From: Phycisphaeraceae bacterium | Lineage (GTDB): Bacteria; Planctomycetota; Phycisphaerae; Phycisphaerales; UBA1924 | NCBI GenBank assembly: GCA_019636535.1 | Contig: JAHBXK010000004.1 | Location: 98,842-162,841 of the forward strand | Length of the DNA: 64,000 nucleotides | Reading direction: 5' to 3' | Part shown: positions 27,231 through 36,341 of the stretch, piece by piece | Layout of the letters: each line of letters starts with the position of its first letter | Numbering within the stretch: the first letter of the stretch is position 1 | Position numbers and translations under genes: made by a program | Notes under the pieces: generated by a model | Seen by the model: the letters and a program-made list of their open reading frames with translations, nothing else | Database searches by the model: none | Told to the model about the DNA's origin: nothing

Positions 27231-29570
27231 GTGAGCGGACTGGCCGGACAACTCGCGATCATGCATGAGACGCTCGGCTCACTCGCGCTCGCCGCGGGCG
27301 ATGCCGCGCACGCCCAGCCGCGCTTCGGCACCGGCGTCGGCGCCAAGTTCGACGTCCCGCGCCTCTTCGGCCTCATCCCCTTCATCCCGCTCCTGGCCTG
27401 CGCCCTCTGCGGCCTCTGCGCCGCGATGAAGGTCAAGACCAAGCTTCCGGCCGCCATCACCGTCGGCTGCCTCCTGGCCAGTTTCGGCCTCACCATCGGC
27501 CTCTACGCCCAAGTCCACGCCAACCCGGGCGACTTCGCCATCATCCACGCCTTCGAGTGGATCAACTTCCAATGGGGCCAGTCCGAGGCTCAGTCACTCA
27601 CCGCCAACTTCTCCTTCTACGCCGACAGCCTCACCGCCCTGTGGATGCTCTTCGTCACCGGCCTGGCCACGCTCATCGCGCTCTACGCCAGCGAGTACAT
27701 GAGCCACGACGTCGGCCAGGGCTACTGCCGCTTCTTCATGGCCTTCAGCCTCTTCGTCTTCTCCATGGCCTGCCTGGTCATGGGCGACAACCTCGCCCTG
27801 CTCTTCCTCGGCTGGGAGGGCGTCGGTCTCTGCTCCTACCTCCTCATCGGCTACTTCTACAAGAAGCCCTCCGCCGTCGCCGCCGCCAAGAAGGCCTTCG
27901 TCGTCAATCGAATCGGCGACCTCGGCCTCAGCCTCGGCGTCATGCTCGCCTTCGTCCAGTTCGGCTCGCTCGAATACGCCGAGATCTTCCGAAAGGCCGA
28001 GCCGTTCCTCGCCCTCGCCCGCGACGGCCAGTGGCAGGACATCCCCTGGACCGTCCAACTCATCCCCATCCTGCTCACCATCGGCGCCTTCGGCAAGAGC
28101 GCCCAACTCCCGCTCTACGTCTGGTTGCCCGACGCGATGGAAGGCCCCACGCCCGTCAGCGCGCTCATCCACGCCGCCACCATGGTCACCGCGGGCGTCT
28201 ACCTCGTCGCCCGCATGTTCCCCCTCTTCCTCGTCAGCGAGCACGCGCTCACCATCGTCGCTTGGGGTGGCGCCCTCACCGCCCTCCTCGCCGCCACCAT
28301 CGGCATGGCCCAGTTCGACATCAAGCGCATCATGGCTTACTCCACCGTGAGCCAACTGGGCTACATGTTCTGCGGCCTCGGCGTCATGGGCGTCATGGGC
28401 GGCCCGGCCCACGTCTTCACCCACGCCTTCTTCAAGGCCATGCTCTTCCTCGCCTGCGGCGCCGTCATGCACGGCTTCGCCGGGCAACTCGACCTCCGCA
28501 AACTCAGTGGCCTCGGCAAGATGCCCGGCTGGCGAATCGTCACCGTCGCCATGTTCGTCGGCTGCATCAACCTCGCCGGCGTCCCCTTCATCACCGCCGG
28601 CTTCTACTCCAAGGACACCATCCTCGGCGACGCCTTCGCCAACCCCGCGATGGTCCCCATCGGCTGGATCCTCCTCATCACCGCCGGCCTCACCGCCTAC
28701 TACACCTTCCGTGTCTTCTTCCGCGTCTTCGTCGGCCCGGCCTATTACGAGCCCGGCGACGAACTCCACGCCCACGACGATCACTCGCACGATCACGCCC
28801 ACGCCAACAAAGATCACGGCCACGATTCGCACGGCCACGGCCACAGCGCCTGGCAACCGCACCCGCCCGGCTGGGCCATCAACACCGTCCTCATCCTCCT
28901 CACCATCCTCTCCTTCGCCGCCATCGTCACCGTCTTCAAGGCCGACGGCTGGCTCTACCGGATGGTGACCAACTCCTCCGCCGGCGCGGGCATCGCCGCC
29001 GACCACCACCACAAGTTCTTCGGCTTCGACGCCCACGCCGCGATGAAGGTCGTCTCGGGCATCGTCGCGATCGCCGGCATCGCCGTCGCCTTCGTGCTGC
29101 ACTACTCGGGCCGGACCTCCGCCGCGACCAGCAAGGCCGACTCGCTCGTCCCCATGCTCGGCCCGATCCCGCGATGGGCGCAGAACAAGTGGTACGTCGA
29201 CGAGTTCTACCACTTCCTCTTCGTCCGCCCGCTCTGGCTCCTCAGCGTCGTCTTCGCCGCGATCGACAAGGTTCTCGTCGACGGTCTGGTCAACGTCTTC
29301 GGCTGGGTGCCCAAGGCCCTCGCCAAGACCGCCCGCCCGCTCCAGAACGGTGTGCTCCACGACTACGCCCTCCGCATGGCCGGCGGCGTCGCCCTCCTCC
29401 TGCTCATCATCGTGCTCATGGTCAATCGCGGCGATCGCACCTCCGCAGCCGCGTCGATCCCGCCGACCGACAACTCGATCGGCACCCTGCCCGCGGCCCC
29501 CGCGGCCGTCGACCCGATCGCCGTCTCCCTTGATCCCATCCGCGCAAAAGCGCAGGAGGCCGTCCGATGA
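27231..29570 (+). CDS. nuoL: NADH-quinone oxidoreductase subunit L with His-rich insertion
   Basis: NuoL is the distal proton-pumping antiporter-like subunit. GTG 27231 is chosen because AAGGA lies five bases upstream; a TTG/GTG pair at 27210 is possible. The 779-residue protein contains the family motifs FLGWEGVGLCSYLLIGYFY with its pumping Glu, KSAQLPLYVWLPDAMEGPTPVSALIHAATMVTAGVYL, and MAYSTVSQLGYM. The length is greater than E. coli NuoL (613 residues). Residues about 512-545 form a cytoplasmic or periplasmic loop rich in His (HDDHSHDHAHANKDHGHD), not found in most homologues. The long lateral helix and extra C-terminal segment follow. It overlaps nuoM by four bases. Confidence 0.94.
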   Translation: MSGLAGQLAIMHETLGSLALAAGDAAHAQPRFGTGVGAKFDVPRLFGLIPFIPLLACALCGLCAAMKVKTKLPAAITVGCLLASFGLTIGLYAQVHANPGDFAIIHAFEWINFQWGQSEAQSLTANFSFYADSLTALWMLFVTGLATLIALYASEYMSHDVGQGYCRFFMAFSLFVFSMACLVMGDNLALLFLGWEGVGLCSYLLIGYFYKKPSAVAAAKKAFVVNRIGDLGLSLGVMLAFVQFGSLEYAEIFRKAEPFLALARDGQWQDIPWTVQLIPILLTIGAFGKSAQLPLYVWLPDAMEGPTPVSALIHAATMVTAGVYLVARMFPLFLVSEHALTIVAWGGALTALLAATIGMAQFDIKRIMAYSTVSQLGYMFCGLGVMGVMGGPAHVFTHAFFKAMLFLACGAVMHGFAGQLDLRKLSGLGKMPGWRIVTVAMFVGCINLAGVPFITAGFYSKDTILGDAFANPAMVPIGWILLITAGLTAYYTFRVFFRVFVGPAYYEPGDELHAHDDHSHDHAHANKDHGHDSHGHGHSAWQPHPPGWAINTVLILLTILSFAAIVTVFKADGWLYRMVTNSSAGAGIAADHHHKFFGFDAHAAMKVVSGIVAIAGIAVAFVLHYSGRTSAATSKADSLVPMLGPIPRWAQNKWYVDEFYHFLFVRPLWLLSVVFAAIDKVLVDGLVNVFGWVPKALAKTARPLQNGVLHDYALRMAGGVALLLLIIVLMVNRGDRTSAAASIPPTDNSIGTLPAAPAAVDPIAVSLDPIRAKAQEAVR

Positions 29571-31321
29571 ACTGGATGCTCCTGCTCCTTCTGCTTCCGC
29601 TCGCGGGCGCTGCGCTCGTGGCCTTCATGCCCGAGAAGTCCGCCCGTCAGGTCGCCACGCTCGTCACGCTCCTCTGCTGCGTCCCTTTCCTCGCGATGGT
29701 CGGCCAGTTCGACTGGGCACGCTCAGGCGTCGATCAGTTCCAGACCACCGCCGTCTGGTTCGAGCCGCTGGGCCTTTCCTTCCGCCTCGCCGCCGACAGC
29801 ATCACCATGCTCCTGGTCGGCCTCACCGTCCTGCTCGGCCCCATCTGCGTCGTCGCCAGCTACACCGCCATCTCCGAGCGTCAGAAGACGTACTACGCCT
29901 GGCTCTTGGTCCTCCAGACCGCCATGACCGGCGTCTTCCTCGCCCGCGACATGGTCCTCTTCTACGTCTTCTTCGAGTTCACCCTCGTTCCCATGTTCGT
30001 GCTCATCAGCCTCTACGGCAGCACGAACCGCAAGTACGCCGCGGTCAAGTTCTTCCTCTACACCTTCACCGGCTCAATCCTCACCCTCGCCGGCCTCGCG
30101 TACGTCGCGCTCGAAGCCGCCCGAGCCAACGGCTTCTGGTCCTTTGACTTCGAAGCCCTCAAGACCGCCGCCCGCGGCATGACCTTCGACCAGCAGAAGT
30201 GGGTCTTCATCGCCCTCATGGTCGGCTTCGCAGTCAAGGTCCCCGTCTTCCCCTTCCACACCTGGCTCCCACTCGCGCACACCGAAGCCCCAACCGCGGG
30301 CTCGGTCGTCCTCGCCGGCGTGCTGCTCAAACTCGGCACCTACGGCATCTTCCGCTTCGCGCTCCAGTTCACACCCGTCGCCGCCTACGAGTACGCACCC
30401 GCGCTCGCCGTCCTCGGCGTCGTCGGCATCATCTACGCCGGCCTGATCTGCTGGGTGCAGTCCGACATCAAGAAACTCGTCGCCTACTCCTCCGTCTCGC
30501 ACCTGGGCTTCTGCGTCATCGGCCTCTTTGCCCTCAACGGCGTCGGCCTCTCCGGTTCGGTCATGTACATGATCAACCACGGCCTCAGCACCGGCGCACT
30601 CTTCCTCCTGATCGGCATGATCTACGAGCGATACCACACCCGCGAGTTCAAGAAGCTCGGCGGCCTCGCCTCGCAGATGCCCGTCTGGTCCACCTTCATG
30701 GTCTTCTTCGCCATGGCCAGCGTCGGCCTCCCCGGCCTCAACGGTTTCATCAGCGAGTTCATGTGTCTCCTGGGCACCTTCCAGGCCGGCGGGACCACCT
30801 GGACCGAGTTCGGCATGATCCCCGGCCGCTTCGGCGATGCATCGCTCCTCCCCGGCGCCACCTTCGGCAACCTCGGCCCCTGGTTCGCCGCCTTCGCCGC
30901 CGTGGGCATGGTCGTCACCGCCATCTACATCCTCTACATGGTCGGCAAGATCGTCTGGGGCGAGTTCAAAGCCCCCGGCCACAGCGCTCACGCCCACAAC
31001 CACGCCAAGGGCCACGGCCACGACAACCACCACGGCGCGGCCCACGCGGATCACGCACACGGCCCGCTCCCGCGTGATCTCTCGGGCCGCGAGATCGCCG
31101 TGCTCGTCCCCCTCGCCGTCGCCTGCCTCTGGCTCGGCCTCTACCCCTCGCCCGTCCTCCGCACGCTCGAAGAACCCGTCGCCATGGTCGTCACGCAGGT
31201 CCGCGCCGACGTCCTCCGCAACGCGCAGGCCGCCCTGCCCGCCGACCCGCAGACGGCCGACGCACACACGCCCGCGCTCCTCCAGCAGGCCGCGACCATC
31301 ACGGAGCCCGGCCGCCGATGA
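29567..31321 (+). CDS. nuoM: NADH-quinone oxidoreductase subunit M with His-rich insertion
   Basis: NuoM is the middle proton-pumping subunit of the complex I membrane arm. The 584-residue protein shows FVFFEFTLVPMFVLISLYG with the conserved Glu, KVPVFPFHTWLPLAHTEAPTAGSVVLAGVLLKLGTYG with the discontinuous helix, and KKLVAYSSVSHLGF. It is longer than the E. coli form (509 residues). Residues about 472-503 form a His-rich insertion (GHSAHAHNHAKGHGHDNHH) resembling that in nuoL. Start and stop codons overlap those of nuoL and nuoN (ATGA at both ends), which indicates tight translational coupling. Confidence 0.95.
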   Translation: MNWMLLLLLLPLAGAALVAFMPEKSARQVATLVTLLCCVPFLAMVGQFDWARSGVDQFQTTAVWFEPLGLSFRLAADSITMLLVGLTVLLGPICVVASYTAISERQKTYYAWLLVLQTAMTGVFLARDMVLFYVFFEFTLVPMFVLISLYGSTNRKYAAVKFFLYTFTGSILTLAGLAYVALEAARANGFWSFDFEALKTAARGMTFDQQKWVFIALMVGFAVKVPVFPFHTWLPLAHTEAPTAGSVVLAGVLLKLGTYGIFRFALQFTPVAAYEYAPALAVLGVVGIIYAGLICWVQSDIKKLVAYSSVSHLGFCVIGLFALNGVGLSGSVMYMINHGLSTGALFLLIGMIYERYHTREFKKLGGLASQMPVWSTFMVFFAMASVGLPGLNGFISEFMCLLGTFQAGGTTWTEFGMIPGRFGDASLLPGATFGNLGPWFAAFAAVGMVVTAIYILYMVGKIVWGEFKAPGHSAHAHNHAKGHGHDNHHGAAHADHAHGPLPRDLSGREIAVLVPLAVACLWLGLYPSPVLRTLEEPVAMVVTQVRADVLRNAQAALPADPQTADAHTPALLQQAATITEPGRR

Positions 31322-32979
31322 ACAACGTCATCGCCCAACTCTGGCCCGAGATCGCCCTCTTCGTCACGACCTGCCTCGTGATGGTCGTCGGCCTCAGCAA
31401 GGACCGCGGCACGCGGAAACTCTGCGCCCCCATCTCCGCCATCGGCATCATCGTCGCCGGCTACCTCGCCGCCACCACCTCCGTGGACACGGCCACCACG
31501 CTCCCGTTCATGGCCAAGTACGGCAAGGTCCTCGCCGCGGGCGTCGGCCTCCTGCTCCTCATGCTCATGGCCGGCACCGCCGACCGCCAACTCGAGGACG
31601 CCGTCGATCGCGGCGAGAAGTTCGAGCCACTCCGCAGCACCCGCGCCGAGTTCTACGCCTTCTTCCTCTTCAGCCTCATGGGCCTCATGCTCTGCGCTGG
31701 CGCGAGCGACCTCATCTTCCTCTTCCTCGCGCTCGAACTCACCAGCCTCCCCACCTACGTCATGGTCGCCCTCTCCACGCGGCGCGATCGCTCCATGGAA
31801 GCGGGCGTCAAGTACTTCTTCCTCGGCGCCATGGGCGCCGCCATGTTCCTCTTCGGCTTCGCCCTCATCTACGGCGCCACCGGCTCCACAGCCCTCGCCG
31901 ACGTCGCCTACACGATCCAGAACCGCGCGGCGGGCACCGGCTCCATCGGCCCGCTCGCCCTCACCGGCTTGGTCCTCTCCCTCCTCGGCGTCATGTTCAA
32001 GATCGCCGCCGTGCCCATGCACTTCTACACGGCCGACGTTTACCAGGGCGCCGCCTCCAGCGTCACCGCATTCCTCGCCTTTGTCCCCAAGTGCGCCGGC
32101 TTCTTCGCCATCATGCTCCTGGTCGGCTGCGCGGGCTGGGCCTTCGGGCCGGACGGCTACGGCTCGGGCACCGCGCTCCCGCCCGAACTGCGCATCCTCC
32201 TCTGGACCATCGCCGTCCTCACCATGACCGTCGGAAACGTCCTGGCCCTTCTCCAGACCAGCGTCAAGCGCATCCTCGCCTACTCCTCCATCGCGCACAG
32301 CGGCTACATGCTCGTCGGCGTCATCGCAGGCCCCGGACCCGCCGAGTCCACCCTCGCCTCCAACGGCCTCGCCGCCGTGCTGTTCTACCTCCTCACCTAC
32401 GGCGTCATGAGCGTCGGAACCTTCAGCGTCGTCGCCGCGCTCGAACGCCGACGCCGCGCCACGGCCGCCGACGCCGCCATCGACGAGGTCGATCACATCG
32501 ACGAACTCCGAGGCCTCTGGAAGCGCCAGCCCCACCTCGCCGCCGTCATGGTCATCTGCGCCCTGGGCCTCCTCGGCCTGCCGCCCCTCCTGGGCTTCCT
32601 CGGCAAACTCCCCCTCTTCACCAGCGCACTCGGCGCGGGCGAGATCGTCCTGGTCGTCATCCTCGGCCTCAACTCCGCCATCGCCGCCGCCTACTACCTC
32701 CGCCTCGTCTCCGTCCCCTTCCTCGAGTCCGGTGAGCCTTCAACCCCCGACGCCGTCGTCCCCACGCCCTTCCCCAGCCGCGCCCTCGCCGGCGTCGTCG
32801 CCGCCGTGCTCGTCGTTGTCGCCGGTCTCGCGGGCGGCACACTCGGCTCCCACGCCGAACGCGCCGGCACCTTCCGCTTCCCTACCAAGACCATGGAAGC
32901 GACCCGCCACGCCTCGCAACCGACATCCACCGTCTCGGTACCCCCCGACGCAGCCGAGCGCGGACCCAACGCCCGATGA
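31318..32979 (+). CDS. nuoN: NADH-quinone oxidoreductase subunit N
   Basis: NuoN is the third antiporter-like pump subunit, next to the quinone-binding module. The 553-residue protein contains FLALELTSLPTYVMVAL with the conserved Glu, MFKIAAVPMHFYTADVYQGAASSVTAFLAFVPK, and LAYSSIAHSGYMLVG. Its Ala/Thr-rich C-terminal tail of about 50 residues lies beyond the last helix and is not typical. This is the last gene of the nuoJKLMN series. The next gene on the same strand starts 188 bases later and encodes a surface protein, so the operon probably ends here, although no clear terminator hairpin is visible. Confidence 0.94.
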   Translation: MNNVIAQLWPEIALFVTTCLVMVVGLSKDRGTRKLCAPISAIGIIVAGYLAATTSVDTATTLPFMAKYGKVLAAGVGLLLLMLMAGTADRQLEDAVDRGEKFEPLRSTRAEFYAFFLFSLMGLMLCAGASDLIFLFLALELTSLPTYVMVALSTRRDRSMEAGVKYFFLGAMGAAMFLFGFALIYGATGSTALADVAYTIQNRAAGTGSIGPLALTGLVLSLLGVMFKIAAVPMHFYTADVYQGAASSVTAFLAFVPKCAGFFAIMLLVGCAGWAFGPDGYGSGTALPPELRILLWTIAVLTMTVGNVLALLQTSVKRILAYSSIAHSGYMLVGVIAGPGPAESTLASNGLAAVLFYLLTYGVMSVGTFSVVAALERRRRATAADAAIDEVDHIDELRGLWKRQPHLAAVMVICALGLLGLPPLLGFLGKLPLFTSALGAGEIVLVVILGLNSAIAAAYYLRLVSVPFLESGEPSTPDAVVPTPFPSRALAGVVAAVLVVVAGLAGGTLGSHAERAGTFRFPTKTMEATRHASQPTSTVSVPPDAAERGPNAR

Positions 32980-33167
32980 ACCATCATCACGGCGTTGCAT
33001 GGGCGCAACAATCGCCCGCACGTCTTCCGGATTGACCGCCCGCAGAACGTCAATCCGCGTGAAGGTGCCCACACGCCGCACCACCCATCGCCAACCCACA
33101 TCCATCTCAGAAAGCCACTTCACCCGCCGCTGCGCGTGCGCACGCCACGCGGGTCCGGAAAACACAC

Positions 33168-35162
33168 ATGATCAAGCGAATCTTTGGTTCACGTTCCGCC
33201 CGCACATCCCCCCGCACCCGCGCGTCCGCACGTCACGAGCACTTCTCGGTTGAGGCCCTTGAGGCCCGCCAGTTGTTCAACGCCGACCTCGCCGTCCGCT
33301 TCGACACCGCCAATTTCCAAGTCCCCGCCCAGGTCGTCCCGGGCGACTCCTTCAACGCCGGCATCCTCGTCAAGAACTTCGGACCGCTCGCCGCCAACGG
33401 CCTGGTCACCATCGAGTTCTACGCCTCCACCAACAGCACCTTCGACACCTCCGACGTGCTCATGGCGCGCTACGCCAACGAGCCCATCTTCCTCTCCGCC
33501 AACGGCATCAACAGCGAGGGTGACTTCGCCGATCTCGTCCGCGTCCCCGCGGGCCTCGAACCGGGCCAGTACTTCATCCTCGTCCGGATCCTCCCCAACT
33601 CGCAGGTCAACGACACCAACCAGTCCAACAACATCGCCATCACCGACACCGCGATGAACGTCACATGGCGATTCGGCGACTTCGCCGGACGCAACGACGT
33701 CCGCCTCACACTCACCGACGGCGACAAGAGGGTCGACTTCATCTGGGCCGGCGCAGGCTTCGGCACCGTCACCAAGAACCAGGACGGTTCCTTCGACATC
33801 GTCACCAGCGGCACAACCGCAGACACCGACATCTCCGTCGACGTCCGAAACGGCAACCGCCTCACGACCATCCGCAACGTCACCGTCAACGGCTCTCTCG
33901 ACGAGCTCTGGCTCGCCCGCGCCACCTTCACCGGCACCATCCACGTCAACGGCACCGTGCGACGGATCGACACCGCCAACGTCGTCGGCTCCCTCTCCTC
34001 CGCCGCCGGCTCCGGCGCGCTCATCCGCATCGACGGCCAGACCATCGAAACAACCTTCTCCTTCGGCCAGGTCTCCAACCTCTCCATCCAGACCGCCTCC
34101 GGCATCACCGCTCTCTCCACCAGCGGCAAGTGGTCCGACAACGACGCAAACCCCGACCTCATCTCCGCCCCCTTCCTCCGCTCGCTCAACATCGCGGGCA
34201 ACTTCGCCGCCGGCATCCGCCTCACCGCCTCCAGCGCCACCGGCGGCGCTCCCACGCTCGGCGACGTCCAGATCAACGGCCAGGCCGGCACCAACGCTTG
34301 GGTCATCGCCGGCGGAGCCGCCGAGATCGCCGTCGCCTCGACCGCCCTCACGTTCTCCGCCTCCTTCGCCGGAACCGTCAACACCTTCCGCACCACTTCG
34401 CTCGACCTCCGCGGCACCCTCGCCGCGGCAAAGTTCAACTCGATCCAGGTCGCCCGCACCATCAGCAAGGCCACCATCCTCGCCGGCGCCAACCTCGGTG
34501 CCGACGGCCGACTCGGCGGAGCCGACGCCAACGCCGACGCCTTCACCTTCGGTCAGATCCTCGGCCTCCACGTCGCTTCAAAGGTCGTCAACAGCCTCAT
34601 CGCCGCCGGCCTCGACCCGGTCGACGGCGTCCTCAACAACGGCAACGACAAGATCAAGGGCGGCAACGGCAGCAAGTTCGGGCCCATCGTCATCGGCGGT
34701 CCCACCTCCGCCAACGCTCGCTTCTTCGCCGGCAAGTTCGTCAACGGCGTCATGATCAACAACCGCTCCATCATCCCCCAGAACGACCGCCGATTCGTCC
34801 TCAACGAGAGCGCTGCGCCCACGGCCAACCTCGTCTCCCTCGTCCCGGGCTTCGCGCCCACCCAACTCCAGATCCGCTACCGCGACAACCTCATCCTCAA
34901 CTACGCCACCTTCGGCATCGACGACGTCAAGATCGTCGGCCCTGGCGGCATCGAGATCGCCATGTCCTCCTTCGTTGCGCCCAACCCCATCAACGGCAAA
35001 CTCAAGACCATTACCTACGCCTTCGCAGCGCCAGGCGGCGGTAACTGGACCCCAGCCCACAACGGCACTTACCAGGTCGTGATGAACACCAACGCCGTCC
35101 TCGACATGAACGGCAACGCCGTCGCACCCGGCATTCTCGGCGAGTTCACCATCACGCTCTGA
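33168..35162 (+). CDS. Surface protein with LEPR-XLL-like N-terminus and CARDB-like domain
   Basis: The 664-residue product starts with a basic leader and VEALEARQLFNADLAV, a variant of the LEPR-XLL motif that marks many large planctomycete extracellular proteins. Residues about 40-165 look like a CARDB domain (FNAGILVKNFGPLAANGLVTIEFYAS), an immunoglobulin-like adhesion fold. Residues about 170-530 are repeated beta-strands rich in Gly, Ser, Thr and Asn and may form a beta-helix. The C-terminal 100 residues resemble another Ig-like domain (FAAPGGGNWTPAHNGTYQVVMNTNAVLDMNGNAVAP). There is no sorting tail, so the protein could be secreted freely. Function is probably adhesion or surface binding. 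Confidence 0.82.
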   Translation: MIKRIFGSRSARTSPRTRASARHEHFSVEALEARQLFNADLAVRFDTANFQVPAQVVPGDSFNAGILVKNFGPLAANGLVTIEFYASTNSTFDTSDVLMARYANEPIFLSANGINSEGDFADLVRVPAGLEPGQYFILVRILPNSQVNDTNQSNNIAITDTAMNVTWRFGDFAGRNDVRLTLTDGDKRVDFIWAGAGFGTVTKNQDGSFDIVTSGTTADTDISVDVRNGNRLTTIRNVTVNGSLDELWLARATFTGTIHVNGTVRRIDTANVVGSLSSAAGSGALIRIDGQTIETTFSFGQVSNLSIQTASGITALSTSGKWSDNDANPDLISAPFLRSLNIAGNFAAGIRLTASSATGGAPTLGDVQINGQAGTNAWVIAGGAAEIAVASTALTFSASFAGTVNTFRTTSLDLRGTLAAAKFNSIQVARTISKATILAGANLGADGRLGGADANADAFTFGQILGLHVASKVVNSLIAAGLDPVDGVLNNGNDKIKGGNGSKFGPIVIGGPTSANARFFAGKFVNGVMINNRSIIPQNDRRFVLNESAAPTANLVSLVPGFAPTQLQIRYRDNLILNYATFGIDDVKIVGPGGIEIAMSSFVAPNPINGKLKTITYAFAAPGGGNWTPAHNGTYQVVMNTNAVLDMNGNAVAPGILGEFTITL

Positions 35163-35219
35163 TCAAGGTGGCAACTGCGGCATCGCCGCCCGATCGGTCC
35201 AGCCCCGCCGGTTATCTCT

Positions 35220-36341
35220 TCACTCTGCCGCGTTGCCGCGCCGTCGCTCTGCCGCTTCCCACCTCATCCCCCCCGGCCGAAGCCACGCCAGCCCCGCTGC
35301 GCCCATCACCAGCAGCGTCAGCAATTCCGTAGCGCTGATCAACGTCACCACCACCATGAACGGCTTGAAGTCGATCTCTGGAAAGATCAGACTCAACATC
35401 CCCGCCGTTCCCGCCTCACGAAACCCCACCTGCCCCGCCGGCCACAGCATCCCGATCAGAAAGAACGCCGACCCCGCCAGCACCGCCTGATCCACGGGCA
35501 GCGCCAGCCCAAGGATCGACGCCGCCAGCACAAACCGCGCTGTGTGCACGCCGATGTCCGCCAGCCGCAGCCCCGCCGAGCCGAACACGATCCCGCCGTG
35601 CGACAGCATCCGCACGCCCTCGTGCCCCCGCGCAATCAGCCCGCTCAACACCCGCCTCACCACGCCCGGCCACGGCAGCCGCAGCACCCACCCCGTCAGC
35701 CCGTTCCACCGCGACTCCACGCCGAACCACCCCGCCGCCACCACCACCGCCCCCATGCTCGCCGCCACGCCCACCAGCGCTGCCGCCGCCCACATCGCGT
35801 CCGCACGCTGACGCCACCACCCCGCCAGCAGCACCGGCGCATACGTCATCACCACCAGCAGCCCGAAGCATGCGAACCACGCACCGATCGTCAGGATCGC
35901 CATCCGATCGCGCGCGGTGTGCACAAACACCCGAAAGATCACGCTCAACTTGAACGGCAGCGGCGCCAGCATGCACGCCACCGCGTTCGTCGCCTGCAAG
36001 TCGACAAACCTCAACCGCTTCACCGGCCGAACCACCAGCCAGAAGCACCCGCCGTTCAACAGCACCGTTGCCGCGCACAACCCCGCCAGCAACAGCGCCT
36101 GCCCCGTTGAGGCGTCCCGCAACCGGTCCAGCATCTCCCGGTTCTCGGGCGCCAGCACGATCTTCACCGCCCACACCAACAGCGCCACGCCCACCGCAAA
36201 CCCAACCACCTGCAACCCGGACCGAAGCGCTCTGCGATGACGCTGTCGCGCCAACTCCTCCATCGCGCGACCACCCGGCGCGCTGTTCGCAGCCGCCACA
36301 CCCTCCCCTCGTTCTTCAGACCTCGAACGTTGCTCGCTCAC
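35220..36341 (-). CDS. Lysylphosphatidylglycerol-synthase-like (UPF0104) membrane protein
   Basis: I chose the GTG start at 36341 because its GTGA overlaps the stop codon of the upstream gene by four bases. The 373-residue protein has about eight hydrophobic segments and reads like the UPF0104/lysylphosphatidylglycerol-flippase-like family (NAVACMLAPLPFKLSVIFRVFVHTARD, then GSAFFLIGMLWPAGQVGFREAGTAGMLSLIF). Family members include the flippase half of MprF and dolichol-like carrier handlers. It is translationally coupled to a GT-C-type membrane protein, which suggests that the two work together in the handling of a lipid-linked sugar. The assignment is at family level only. Confidence 0.8.
   Translation of the reverse strand: MSEQRSRSEERGEGVAAANSAPGGRAMEELARQRHRRALRSGLQVVGFAVGVALLVWAVKIVLAPENREMLDRLRDASTGQALLLAGLCAATVLLNGGCFWLVVRPVKRLRFVDLQATNAVACMLAPLPFKLSVIFRVFVHTARDRMAILTIGAWFACFGLLVVMTYAPVLLAGWWRQRADAMWAAAALVGVAASMGAVVVAAGWFGVESRWNGLTGWVLRLPWPGVVRRVLSGLIARGHEGVRMLSHGGIVFGSAGLRLADIGVHTARFVLAASILGLALPVDQAVLAGSAFFLIGMLWPAGQVGFREAGTAGMLSLIFPEIDFKPFMVVVTLISATELLTLLVMGAAGLAWLRPGGMRWEAAERRRGNAAE

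Noticed and set aside
27557..29533. Long Arg/His-rich frame inside nuoL
   Set aside because: NuoL in the other frame is certain; this is an alternative-frame shadow.
30837..32735. 632-residue frame across nuoM and nuoN
   Set aside because: Alternative-frame shadow of two confident genes.
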